NCBI GenBank assembly: GCA_944472135.2
Contig: OX235268.1
Coordinates: 9,926,589 to 9,990,588 of the forward strand
Length of the DNA stretch: 64,000 nucleotides
Reading direction: 5' to 3'
From: Trichobilharzia regenti
Lineage: Eukaryota > Platyhelminthes > Trematoda > Strigeidida > Schistosomatidae
The translations under genes were made by a program, and so were the position numbers. Numbering within the stretch: the stretch's first letter is position 1; the number at the start of each line of letters is the position of its first letter. Positions 38,188 to 49,799 of the stretch are shown one piece after another. Below the pieces are notes generated by a model. That model ran no database searches and had not been told where the DNA came from. It saw nothing but the letters and a program-made list of their open reading frames with translations.

Positions 38188-38930
38188 TTAAAATTTCGGG
38201 CAAAGTTAAACTTTCGACACCACTAACAACCAATCAGCAAACGACCTTGAACGAGCCAATTACATTAAAGAGGCATATATGATGAATGGAAATGTATATT
38301 TATAGAAAAAAAAGCACAAAATAGAGAATGAAAAAGTTACATGGGATATCTTTCTCGAACATGTGAAAGAAACATCTCCCAGTTTAGCATGGGACTGTCA
38401 ATGCTTTTCCATCTGCTATCCTTTCGACGAATCCCTTTCGGAGGGAGGTGTCATACAAACCTATTACCCAAATATTGTTCGCTCGCTGGCGACCACGGTT
38501 GTATTTCTTTTTTACCAGCACTTCCTCAACCAATGACTAGCATGCGTTCAAGGTCATTGAACGTTGAAGCTTTTGGGACCCTATTCTTAAACTTCGCCAT
38601 TAAAATTATCAGCTTACCCTCTCCAGATGAACAAACCCATCAGTTGATTTGGTATAGCTTTTTAAAGCAATGATACAACCACACAAACAAATTCGCTCTT
38701 TCCGGAGCACCTGAAATCCAGGAAATACTGGAAAAAACTAACCTCCTCGAATTGCAACTGTAGCCTTGTAAGGTCACGCATTAGAAATGAATCAAGCGCT
38801 ATACAACATTGAACTGCGTTCGCGAACCTCATTGGATAATTCGACATCGTTCGTGAATCTCATTGGATAATTCCCTGATTGGTAGTTAGTGGTGTCGAAA
38901 GTTTAACTTCGCCGAATTTCGATATTTAAT
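38188..38930. mobile_element. Terminal-inverted-repeat element (MITE-like), clearer copy
   Basis: The left arm (38191-38236) and the right arm (about 38875-38920, reverse complement) share AAGTTAAACTTTCGACACCA, then CTAAC.ACCAATCAG, in near-perfect inverse order; total length is ~740 bp. The arms hold CCAAT/ATTGG boxes. A ~28-bp unit (CGTTCGCGAACCTCATTGG...) is tandemly repeated at about 38817-38874, inside the right arm. A plus-strand frame of 110 codons (38341-38673) shows no transposase motif. Similarity to 36085-36855 shows it is a family. The superfamily could not be assigned and no clear target-site duplication was found. Confidence 0.65.
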
Positions 38931-39704
38931 AGTGTGAAAATAAAGTTTCTGAGTTCCTTATCAAAATGTTTCTCGAAAAACCTTAGTTCCATACCTTTCA
39001 ACATTTCAATGAAAGCCTCAAACGTTATGTTGATTTTGAAAAAAAATATGCGTGTAGGCTCTGTCTTAATACGCTTGCTGATACAACATCAGACAGTTTG
39101 TTATTTCATACTGAGAGAACAATTATTAACTGGAATATTATTTTGAATTTTGTTAAACACGTTCGACGATGTGACTCATCTAGTTTTCAATGAAACTAAA
39201 CAAGTTCCATTTCGGTATGTCTGAGATCCCGATTTCACTGAGAAATACTAAATCAGTCTGTCCAATGATGAAATTATTATCCTGCAGATGAACACGATTT
39301 TTGCTAAGCTGAAAAGATATCTTGGAATGCACGGCTTAAGAATTTAATGCTAAGTACCACCTGAGGTCAAAAAAATATCATGAACCCGTAGTGATGTGGA
39401 TACTTTACTCAAGATAATGCCGACATAATGGTATTTCCGACTATAATCATCCACTACCATTATATATCCGCAGGTTTGCAGGGATGATACAGTCAGAATC
39501 GGAAAAAATTAATTTGTGATATCAGTCAATCTTAACATAAAAATGTTATGCAAACTGCTAGGAAAATCAAGGGAAGTCGAGAATATGATAACTGTATTGA
39601 ATTCCGGAATCAGAACTGACAAAACGGAATCAAGGTTATTGATGTGACGCATCTCAGTGAATGCGAAATAATAAGACCATAAGAAACAAAAACTATTAAG
39701 AACA
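38931..39704. other. AT-rich intergenic DNA
   Basis: Nothing is recognised beyond the faint repeat similarity at 39054-39075 noted for 37050-37075. Confidence 0.5.
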
Positions 39705-39894
39705 GTTAGTTGGTGGATGGTGACTAACAGCGGAATCCAGGATGTACATGTCGTTCTATTCGGGACTCGTCATCTGTATGAGGCTGAATTCTCCAGTAAG
39801 TGATTATGTTTGCACTGAGGCTGGAATCAAGAGTCAATAATAGGACAAAATGCTCATCCTAGATTCCATTGCTAGTCACCATCCACCAGTCAAC
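39705..39894. repeat. Foldback repeat with 40-base arms
   Basis: GTTAGTTGGTGGATGGTGAC at 39705 onward, continuing to GGAATCCAGGATG at 39744, is mirrored by the reverse complement of 39855-39894. Arms match at ~33 of 40 positions, with a ~110-base loop containing GGGACTCGTCATC. This is a structured repeat of unknown class, probably one half of a larger schistosome repeat. A SINE follows 190 bases downstream. Confidence 0.6.
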
Positions 39895-40082
39895 TTCTAA
39901 TTACAATTCCCAGACATCGTCGAAGCATCTGCACAAGCAGCCGACATGTCAACTTGAGACCGAACACTTCGATCCAATCAATCGACGGTAAAATCTTAAA
40001 TTGAATTAAACATTAAAAATACTTTCTATATTTTGGCTTTGTAAGGATTAGTTATGTAGAAGTTAGAGTTCACGAGCCATTG

Positions 40083-40256
40083 AATCGGGTCCCAGTGGCT
40101 GAATGGTATACGAGCTTGCCTTGTAACCGGAAGGTCCCGGGTTCGAATCCCAGTGGGTGCGTACTGCCGATGATTCCCAAACTAGGATGAAACAGCAGCT
40201 GTCCAGTACTCCCTGGTTTTCAATGGTTCTCTAACTGATATCAATCCGTGATCAAC
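40083..40256 (+). mobile_element. Sm-alpha-type SINE with tRNA-like promoter and mutated hammerhead
   Basis: This is the best-preserved head of the family in the window. The A-box is TGGCTGAATGG (40096-40106) and the B-box GGTTCGAATCC (40140-40150), both matching pol III consensus at normal spacing. The ribozyme part (about 40160-40212) reads GTACTGCCGATGATTCCC, a loop, AGGATGAAAC, then CAGCTGTCCAGTAC. The GAAA segment and the outer GTAC pairing survive. The CTGATGA segment has two extra bases and stem II is weakened. A family-like tail (GGTTTTCAATGGTT, then TCAATC.GTGATC) ends it. Confidence 0.85.
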
Positions 40257-41559
40257 CCGTAAAATTAAAAATACTGTACGAATAAAAAAAACTAGAAAAA
40301 AACTGGACAGTATCTAAACTCACCTAAATTCTGACCTATGACAAAGATGTAAAAGATTGGAAACCTGCGAAATGCATCGATAAGAATGTTTAAAATAAAG
40401 CACTCAAGAGAAGCAACCAAGGAATATTTGTAATCCATGACTTTTAGGAAACACTCAACTGCACTTATTCAAATGTTTAATTAGACTTTTAGTTATTAGC
40501 CAGTCATAAATAATTTTCATCCCATACTTCTGCGTCTCATATTTCCATGATCCTTCTATGGAGATAAAGCTATACCTGGAATAACAGAGAGTGATTTGTG
40601 AGATTGAAAAGGTAAACTGAATTCTCATTATTTCAAGTCATCTCGACTTTTCTTAGAAGCAAGACAATCTTTATAGAATGTAACAAAACTGGAGGACAGT
40701 GGCTCATAAGCTTAACCAATCAACAAATCCTTTGTTTGCACTATGTAACCGTCATCCGATGAAATCATTTCTTACAAAGATCCATTTCTATATTTCGTCA
40801 TATTCAAAAAACGAAAAGAAAATGAACGAATATCACACATATAATAGTCGTGATGACACAGCATCCACAATCCAATTCAATGGGAATAGGGATTAATGCT
40901 AAATGTTCTCAGCGAGCAATGAAGTTTTCATAATATATACGTAACTTAAAACTGCTTGAAACAGGTTGAATGTTAATAAAAAGAGTAAAACAAAATTAAC
41001 TCCTTTGCTGTCCACTAACTGGTCGTCAGGATGTGAAAGAAGGAGGGTTGAATAACCGTTTGTGTAAACAGTAATCCGAATGCCACTGAAACCGTGTACT
41101 TCCAGAAAAATAAACTTACTCCTTAGTCGATTTGTAAAAACAACTGAATTCTAGCAGCTGAAGGACTTGGGATAGCTGGATAGCTTACGTGTCCTTTCTC
41201 AACGAGTAGGTTTTATCAAAAGGAGGGAATATCCATGACATGTTTGATGCAGGTAATTTTGCGCAAAATGTGAGTGACATGATCTGACGTAAGTATGATA
41301 AGAATCTCTGACAGGAAGTGAAATATAAGTGACCATGATAGTATGGTATGATCCCTATATTAGCAACTACAATCACACTGAGAGTTTAACAATGTTTTTG
41401 TCGTGCCATGGCAATTAATCTCCTTTAGGATCATGACAATAAGCTTCAGCTTACCAAAAAGGGAAGTTGCTGTCAAACAATGCTTTACAATTAATAACAT
41501 CGCATTTCATTAGATGCAGGATGACATTTTGAGGCATGTGCTAACACATACTGACATCA
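40257..41559. other. AT-rich intergenic DNA
   Basis: No motif is recognised on either strand. The frames at 40699-40896 and 41185-41376 have no family resemblance. Confidence 0.5.
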
Positions 41560-43320
41560 CAGCCGATAGTGATATTGAAGTTCTAATTAGATATATAAGT
41601 GTAAGCCCAACTTGGGTCAGACGTCCGTCGTCGATAAGTGTTGGGTGAAATCAATGAGAAAACAGAACTTCTTGTAGATGGTCACACCTTAAATATGTTG
41701 ATTATTGCAGCTGGCAGCTTCAGTCACAAGAATATCTACACGACGATGCGCCGGAAGTCTGACAGACTTCATCTCATTCTCAAGAAATTGGAAATGCAGC
41801 CTATTCGACACAAGACATGGGTATGGTATGTGTAAATTCTTATCACTATGTTATATTCAGGATGAACTGGAAATATTTTAAGAATCTGGTGTTAAACCTT
41901 ACCTCAGTTTTATAACTTATAAATCAAAGGATAAATCCTCAGGGACTAGACACACAGTGCATTTGTCACCGATGGTTCTCTACAAACACATAGTTGCTGA
42001 TGGAATAGAGAAAGACAACGAAGCAGAGGGCAAGACAGTGCAAAAGAGGAGCAATGAAAGAAGAAGCTGATTCCAGTCTATAAGATACTGAACAAGGCGT
42101 GGAGGAGATTGCTTGGAAAGATGAAATTGAATTTACGATGCATTTGCAACTGAAGTAGGGCGGCTGGAAAACAAGGTGGATCTCACAACACTGTATCACC
42201 TAACCAGGCAGGAAATGACAACAGGAGAACTTAGATGAAGTTAGAGAAAGAAGGTTATGGAAACCATTTTACAACAGGAGTAGATTAAAGAAATCCCTCT
42301 GGTAGCTCTGAATGGTCCGTTTTTTACGGAGGGCCCGAAAATGCCAGCGGTCAATTATAGAATACAACCGGACATGCACAATTCATCAAAAAAGAAAAGT
42401 GAAAGATCATAAGGATTCTAGAAGCATGAGAAGCGACAGAATGGGATCAAATCCCCTATGTTCACGAAAACGAATACAGAGACCTTAGTTAACATGCTTA
42501 CAGCACTCATGCTAAGAATATAAAAATTATACTTTAATAAGTGGACGATTCACGACAATGCAGATCACATCTAGATCACCCCGTAATAATACAGGTTAAC
42601 ATTTTTACCCTACCTACTTTGATTTTATAGGCACACATGTCTAGATCAACCACGGAACAATTTGAATTCTGCCTCAGCCCAAGAGAGTACATTGCTGAAA
42701 ACATTTCTTAATTCCGTTAAATAATACCTTTATAGTGTTATTTGCCAAGCAATTCAAAACTGAACTCAGCTAAGTGTTTGAGATGAAGACAAGAGTTAGA
42801 CAGAGTTGCCTACTACCAACCTTAAACTTCAGGACTGTGATGAACTGAATCAGGTGATTCACCATGGAGGGTGTGAACATAGGCGCACAGTGAATAGACA
42901 AACTACCTTACAAGGTCAAGATTTCACTGATGATGGATATTCTGCACCTCACATAATCGGCGGTTTACAGGCGAAAATCAACAAGGTTGCAGATTATATT
43001 GAATATAGGAGTGACGAGGGTGAGTTGTCATAAACCAAACACTTTAGTGCTTAACCGTGGGGTAAATCTTCAGGATGTCGTCTCTGAGCTAACTAAACAC
43101 CAATGAATCGAATACAAATAGCATAGATAAGTTCTTGAAAGCCAGGATCAGGAGTTGATATACGACTCTTAAGATGAATCAGACTGTAGGAATTTTTAGC
43201 ACAAAATTTAAGCCTATGCCTTCATATGCGAGATGTATGGCACACAGATTCAGGATACAATCTGTTGTAGTCACATGTAGGTCCGTCCAGTGGAACAGGA
43301 ATGAAAAGCAGTAGTTTGAG
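41560..43320 (+). mobile_element. RTE-clade LINE relic, sense, endonuclease end to RT, very old
   Basis: LGEINEKTEL..VDGHTLNMLIIAAGSFSHKNIYTT (41641-41755) aligns with the RTE endonuclease end LGEINDNGERFSNFCSFNDLVIGGSVFRHKDIHKTT seen at ~45120. Then come FATEVGRLENKVDLTTLYHLTRQ-like pieces (~42140-42210), an ILEA.EATEWDQIP finger block (~42410-42455) and TETLVNMLTALML (~42478-42515). Next are RVRQSCLLPTLNF (~42792-42830, for the GVRQGCLLSP motif) and QDFTDDGYS (42918-42945, a mutated catalytic box). VGIFSTKFKPM near 43188-43220 matches IFNTNVK. All frames are broken. It is followed by a Penelope-like relic on the same strand. Confidence 0.65.
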
Positions 43321-43579
43321 AGTCCGAGTGTAAATTATACGTCATTTGGAATTATTATCTAATCTATTGCGCAATACACGCGATTGAGTGTACTAATAAA
43401 CCCTGAGTTGTGTGACAGAAGCTCAATGTTTAAAATGAATCAAGGTATTTAAATTAATAATAACAATCTCATATATAAAAACTCACCCCTATATATCCCT
43501 GTGATGAAAACACGTGTTTAAAAATGAGATGTAAAAAATATAAGAAGCTAATGACAAAAATGAATCAATGAAGATGAAC

Positions 43580-44230
43580 CAGTGAAAATGAGTAAATTTC
43601 CACCAGCTTGGACAACACTTAAATACACTGATTTACAGAATGGATATCCTCCAATATTTATCAAGAAGGTCATCAAGTTAAAGCAAATGCCTGAAAGAAC
43701 CCAGACGTGTCCAAAGAAACTGCGATTTATGAGCGTCGCATTAAAGGGTGACACTGCAGCTGAGATCATGTAGAATCGCTTACGGAGATCACTTAAGAAA
43801 GCATTCTTTTACATCTGAGCTACGGATCGATTTCTACAGCTGATGACTTATCAATGGATGTGTGAAGGATAAGCTGACGCTTTTGGGTGTGTGTTTCTAA
43901 TTTTACCCGCTCGTGCGGAGCTAGTTGTATTGGCCGCACAAAGTGCAAACTTTCCAAACGCGTCTCTGAGCATTAACCGGCATGATTAGCAGAAGAACAG
44001 TGTAAGACAATTACCAGTTGAATTCCCAAGCACTTGATGAACTCAAGGCACGTTTCTCCACCTGAGTATTCTACAAAGTGTGACCAAATTGTAAAAAACC
44101 GTTAGATTTTTGCTTTTGTGTTTGGCAGAGGCACTGGTGATGTGTCAGTACAACCCCGAACTCTGTATACAGAAAAACGTTTCTCTAGTCTCTTATTCTA
44201 CCTTGGTTTTAACCTCTTCACTAGTCGTTC
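43580..44230 (+). mobile_element. Penelope-like element relic: RT end and GIY-YIG
   Basis: LQNGYPPIFIKKVIK (43632-43680) matches LLENGYPERFITKAMK at the end of the RT in the 52-kb copy. LRRSLKKAFF (~43778-43808) matches the linker LCRPLKKTFF. SCGASCIGRTKCKLSKRVSEH (~43912-43975) is the GIY-YIG core, with the tyrosine of YIG replaced by Cys. NPELCIQKNVSL (~44155-44190) is the C-terminus. Frame changes occur between blocks. No 3' UTR end could be identified before the RTE that starts near 44395. Confidence 0.75.
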
Positions 44231-44394
44231 CCTGTAAAGAAAATATAAATTTTTTTTCGAAATTTTCAATTTCACTTTAAGTTTACCTTTGCTTCAATGA
44301 CTAATTCACCGAGCATTCACAAATAGGTATTAGAAGTACGCACAACATCCTATCTAACCTCGCCTAGATTACTAGCTCACTAGTTTTCTTACCG

Positions 44395-46572
44395 GTCCGA
44401 AGCTCGGATAAAGAGGAAGAGTTGGGGCGTGGTGCTAGCAACTCCACCCCTGTAAAATAACCAAATCGATACAGAAACTTCAACGAATAAATATATTAAA
44501 AATTCTAAAAACACAAACAATAGCCTTATTTTTCACTGGAATCGAGGAAGTGAAATGACGCAGGCTGGTGAAAGCCTTCGGGAAGCCAGTCAACTGATAT
44601 GCCTCTTTTCGATGAAAGCGAAAGTAAGCATGGGTACCTGGAATGTTCGTACAATGTAAGAAACTGGAATGGCTGTCCAGGTACCCGCATAAATGAGAAA
44701 ATATAGAATAGGAGTGTTGAGAATCTGTGAAAGCAGATGGAACGAATGTGAAAGGTGCCAACTACCAACTGGAGATACAATAATCTATTCCGGCCACACA
44801 GAGGACAATCACGGGAACATCGAGGCAGTGGCCATCATGATGTCATCAACAGGAGCCAGAGCTCTCATGCAGTGGGAACAAATCTCTTTCGGGATAATGA
44901 CAGCCAGGTTCAACTCAAAAGGAAGGAATGTTACAATCATTCAGTGCTATGCGCCGACAAACGTCTCAGAACATGAAAAGAAGAAGGATTTATACAGACA
45001 ACTACAAACAGTAATAGACAACGTCCCAAATGGTGACAACAAAATCCTCATAGGTGATATCAATGCGAAGCCGGAAGGAGAAAATACAGGAAAAGAATTC
45101 ACCATGGGTCGGGAGGCCCTTGGTGAAATCAACGACAATGGTGAACGCTTCTCAAACTTCTGCTCCTTCAATGATTTGGTGATTGGTGGCAGCGTTTTCA
45201 GACACAAGGATATACACAAGACGACATGGATTTCACCAGATGGAAACACCAAGAACCAAATAGATTTCGTTTCAATCTGAAGAAAGTGGAGACGGAGCCT
45301 ACTGGGCACAAGGACGAGGAGGGGGAGCAAACGTGGGTTCAGACCACTATCTAGTACAAGGGACTTTCAAGGTGAAGCTAAAAGCCACGAAAAGAGCTGG
45401 GGATAGGCCGAAATGCAAGTTCAACACTCAGAAACTGAAGGACACAATCACAAAGGATACTTTCACTGCAACTGTCAGAGAGAAGCAGGAAACACTACAC
45501 GACATCACTGAAGAATCATGCGTGGAAGACCATTGGAAGTCTCTGAAGGCGATTCTCAATGGAACGTATTCAACGGTTTCATAAAGAAAGAAGAGACAAG
45601 ACAAGGAATGGCTCTCAACGGACACTTGGAAACTAATATAAGAGAGAAGAATGGCGAAAGAGAAGACGATTCAATGCAAGGACGGACAGGAGAAGGAGAC
45701 GCTGAGCTCAACTTACACAGTACTGGACAAAGAAGTGAAGAAGAGTGCTAGGAAGGCCAAAAGACGACAACCTGGCCACTGAAGCTGAGAAGGCAGCAAC
45801 TGCAATTTGACAACAATTCTTAATCGAGAGATGAAGTCTTGAATGCAATCAAGCTTCTGAAAGCCGGAAAAGCAGCCAGACCAGATGGAATACCCCTGAA
45901 GCACTAAAAGCAGACCCAGAGACTACAGCAGATATGCTGACTCCATTATTGCAAAAGGTGTGGAAGGAGGGAAAGGTGCCTACTGACTGGAGGAAAGGTA
46001 ACCTTGAGAAACTACCAAAGAAGGGCGCATTCATCAACCTGACACCAATCTGAAAATCTTCGTCACTCAGCCAGCATCAACAACAAAATTCAGTCGGATT
46101 TTCAATACAAACGTGAAGTCAAGCACCTCTTCTATACGGATCAGAAACTTGGCGGGTGGGTCACAAAGAAGATTTCCAACAGCCTGTTGCAGACATTTAT
46201 CAACAGCTGTCTTCGCTCTTTACTGAAGATGAGATGGCAGGGCCCGAAAGAATCACCAACAAGGAATTATGGGAACAAACAAAGCGAGAACCACTCGGCC
46301 AACAAATATGCAAGAGAAAGTGGAGATGGATCAGACACTCGCTGAGGAGACCACTGGGTGACATCGCCCTCGAATGGAACCAGAAAGGGAAGTAGCGAGT
46401 GGGACGTCAGCGTGAGGGTGACATGGAGGAGATCGTGTGAGGAGGAGTTGAAAAAGTATGGACTAACATGGATGCAGGTGAAAAGTACAGCAGAAGACAG
46501 AAGCAAGTGGAGACGTGCAGTTGAAGCCCTATGTTCCACAAGAAACCCAAAGGAGCAATAATAATAACATCT
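44395..46572 (+). mobile_element. RTE-clade (SR2-like) LINE, near full-length ends, internal deletion
   Basis: The 5' UTR (44395-44629) leads to ATG at 44630 reading GTWNVRTM, the start of the APE-type endonuclease. Stops at 44657 and ~44690 interrupt it. The frame then stays open 44693-45280 with ESRW, IIQCYAPTN, ILIGDINAK and TTWISPDG..NQIDF, and, after a frameshift at 45280, GSDHYLVQ (~45333), which holds the catalytic Asp-His. RT fingers LKAGKAARPDGIP (45859-45897) and VPTDWRKG follow. At ~46020 the sequence jumps to TFIN-type sequence beyond the RT palm, so the FADD active site is deleted. The C-terminal WEQTKREP, RKWRWIRHSLRR and RVTWRRSCEEELKKYG..LCSTRNPKEQ are present. An (AAT)n tail ends it at ~46572. 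It is non-autonomous. Confidence 0.9.
44693..45280 (+). pseudogene. RTE APE-type endonuclease open frame (partial)
   Basis: This is the longest undamaged part of the RTE element: 195 codons of apurinic/apyrimidinic-like endonuclease that nicks target DNA for target-primed reverse transcription. Visible motifs are ESRW near residues 13-16 (reading CESRW), IQCYAPTN ~ residues 83-90, GDINAK ~ residues 121-126, and TTWISPDG..NQID near the end. The frame lacks the first ~20 residues (cut off by stops at 44657 and ~44690) and the last SDH motif, which lies in another frame at ~45335. The original protein therefore cannot be made from this copy. Confidence 0.85.
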
Positions 46573-47594
46573 TATCTCCATTACAGGAATTTATAACTTG
46601 ACAACGGACCACTAAATCCTTTTGTCATGCAATTGGTAGATGAACTTAATTGTGCTATGAGTCTATGTGTTTGTAATGCACTTGGTATCGGAATAAATTC
46701 TCTCTGATAAACATCTACTCCCTCAATTCGTCGTTTTCAAACGGAAAGAAAATAATTGCATCTCTCACGTATATAGTAATTTTATTGACATAATTTCTAC
46801 AGTCAGAGTCAATGGAACTGAAGGTGAATATGTGTATAATGATTTTTCAAGCGAAAATGCTTTTGAACATATCTACTATACATTTTCATGCATCAGATAT
46901 GTCGTCATAAATTAGATGCACTAAGAATACTGCAATAATCATGTAACTTACTTTCAAACTCATCTGAGACAAAGAAATATTATATGGGTTATCAAATTTT
47001 TTCAATGAGAAGACTTTGTATCAGGATGGCAGTTAAACGTATGCAGTAATAATTTATGATTGTACGCTCTTGTGGGTTGTATTTCATTTTTCATCTTCAT
47101 ATATTCAATAATATTTTCGCTAAATGGTCATACGTGATTAGCTGTCATCAACATAAATTATACCAGCGGTTCAGATATCTCGTTTTTGCATAACATTCAG
47201 TTGCTTCTAAGGTAATCAGACTGAGGTTTGTATAACAGTTTCTGATCGATGAGAATGAGCGGGTGTTTGAAACCCCCTTGTCAAATTACACCTCATTAGG
47301 CATTCCGAACGTTGCAATTTGTCATGTAATTCTACAATGGATATTGTTGAATTAGACATCAAATTTCCCATGCTGAATTAGGTCAGCTTAATGATCACAC
47401 TACCGTGGTTTCAAAAGTCAGGATTAATACTGATTTGCCCTTATTGCAAGTATGTAACGTTTGTGAATGTTCTGTTTGCTTGTATTTTCTTCTTGCTATC
47501 GTGGAGTTCCATCAAGTTAGCTGTAGTCTTATTGCAAATGATATAATTACTTCCCTTGAAAGGTTTCTTTGCTGTCAGGATATCATCATGAACT
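46573..47594. other. AT-rich intergenic DNA
   Basis: No gene or repeat is recognised between the RTE tail and the antisense SINE. Confidence 0.55.
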
Positions 47595-47735
47595 GAAAAC
47601 CTGGGAGTACGGGATAGCTACTTCGTCCTAGTCAGGTCTCTTAATCACTGCGTGCTCACTGGGATCCAAACCCTGGACCTTCCAGTTACAGTGGGAGTTT
47701 GTAGACCATTAGGTCAATAGGACCGGATCCAATCA
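47595..47735 (-). mobile_element. Sm-alpha-type SINE, antisense, mutated hammerhead
   Basis: Read on the minus strand it begins GGATCCGGTCC (47725-47735). It has an A-box relic TTGACCTAATGG (47706-47717) and a B-box GGTTTGGATCC (47662-47672). The hammerhead region (~47608-47653) keeps ACTAGGACGAAG and the flanking GTAC. The CTGATGA and GAAA elements are mutated (GTGATTAAGAG, GAAG), so it is expected to be inactive. The tail CTCCCAGGTTTTC is family-like. Confidence 0.75.
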
Positions 47736-49799
47736 TCCTTGCACTCTAACTTCTGACAATTCGCAATATGACTTGACAACTAGCGAATCTCATCAGCGGC
47801 GTGAATTAGTCCTCACATCCGACATGCTGTTACGCATTGGTCCCAACTTCGGATTTTATTGCGCATAAATATCATCAGACCTTTCGCGAGATGTCATCAA
47901 ATGCAATCAGTTCACGTATATCACCTAAGGGATTTTAGACTTATCTCAAAGTAGTCACTTCAAAGGCACCTAATCACTTTATTTCTATTCATCCTGCAAT
48001 CACTTACGGAATTTTCCTTTAAAATTATCAAAGTATAAATGATTCGTAGTTTATTTTTTGACATTTTTAATTATGGCGACTTGATAAATGGTTATTCCTG
48101 CAGGGTTCTGCTTTAATTTCAGTCGGCATTAATCTGTTGCAAAATACCTGTAAACATTTGAAGTGAAGTAGTGTGTGAAAATATTTTTCCACCCTGGGTA
48201 TTAATAAAATTTAAGAAATATTTATTTCAGGAGTTAACTGGCTCTTAATTGCACACTCAGTGATCCAGATCACGATATTTGATACTAATGTTATCAGAAG
48301 TTATTTGGTGCATGGTAACTTGTAATGAAATTCTGGATGCGCATTTCGTTCTGTTTGGGATTCATCACGTGAATTATGGTGATTTCACTGCTTCTCGAAC
48401 TCAGTGGCCTAAACAAGAAATAATATCTATTCATATCGGTAAAATATTATTATTCACCTTTCCGCCCTGAAGTATAAAGGAATTCATAAATCTCATTTCA
48501 TCATCGTCACTAAAATGTCTGATTGGAACAAAATTAACGAATTTAAATGCTTTCTTGAACAGTGTCCTATGTCATCATAAGTGATAAGCCTGTACGAGTT
48601 CACAATGATGAAAATTTTACAAGTGGAGGTTGAAATGTGTTTTTCGTCTGTTTACGGTCATGAATGTTAGCAGTTTTGTACATATTGCCTACAAGAAATC
48701 TTTGTTAGCAATCAAAGTAATTCCAATGACGTGGATACTAGATAATCAAATCAAATCGCAATCTCAATTTTTTATCATTATTTGACTCGTGTATGGTGTA
48801 TGGATAAACTTCTGTTACCCATACTTTGAACAGAAATTAATTATAAACCCTAAAACCAATTTGCTATATTTATGAGGAAAACACACCGCTAAGTAAATCG
48901 ACCGTCCACTGCAGACTTTTTGTAAATGTGCACAACCACTTCAAAACTCCACGTATGCGATTCTCTCATAAATTCACCAACGACTTGATCTGTCATACCT
49001 TCAACCGCCTGCTGTCGCCTCAGTAGCTAAATTCATGATCACTTATTACTTTCAACCATGCCATAAATTATTATCTGTAGAAAAAAGATTTCAGATGCGA
49101 TTTCTGTAATAGAATTTTATCATAATACGACAAAAATTTAAATTTTCCGGTCATCAACGAAACAACTTTTGTAACTGGTACACAAACATTTAAAGAGATA
49201 TTAAATTCGTTTCTCACAATTTTCTGAATAGACATAAATGAGATAACAGTTAAATTGCATATCTTGCATTTATTCATTCATTATGCCTTTCACAAATAAT
49301 AGCACAAAATCTTTCAGAAATGAGAATCATTCTTGGAAGTTAACGAACATATTCCCAAGATATGATTCACTGAAAAATCATCATTTTTCGCTGAAGACAA
49401 ATGGTTTCACACAGTAATGATTTTTCATGAATCTGAATATAGGCAAGAACAACACTCAGTGTAGAATCGAATGGTGGTAGCATTATTCTGAATTTCGTTG
49501 GCGCCTTTCCACCGAATAGGGACTAATGAAACTGCTAAGCTTTTGTACACGACAATTTTAAAATAACTGCAAATCTTAAATGATATCAGTTGGAAGGAGG
49601 CTCAAGACTTCGTAGACAGCACTCAAAAAATACTCTTATGCAGTTTCCATCGACACACACACAATGCTAAGTGCGTCACGTGTAACAAACAAGAGGTAAG
49701 CAAGTGATCAGTAAATTGATTGAAAAAGTTAATTACTTCGGTTTAAATTTGAACTCTCTTGGTAGAAACGACATAAGAGTAATTTTCTGACCACTGCTT
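47736..49799. other. AT-rich intergenic DNA
   Basis: Nothing is recognised. The frames at 48279-48470 and 49071-49277 have no motif. An ACACACAC tract lies near 49652-49660. Confidence 0.5.

Noticed and set aside
40096..40150. tRNA gene
   Set aside because: Both pol III boxes fit, but no cloverleaf with a plausible anticodon can be drawn, and the copy continues into the Sm-alpha-type body.
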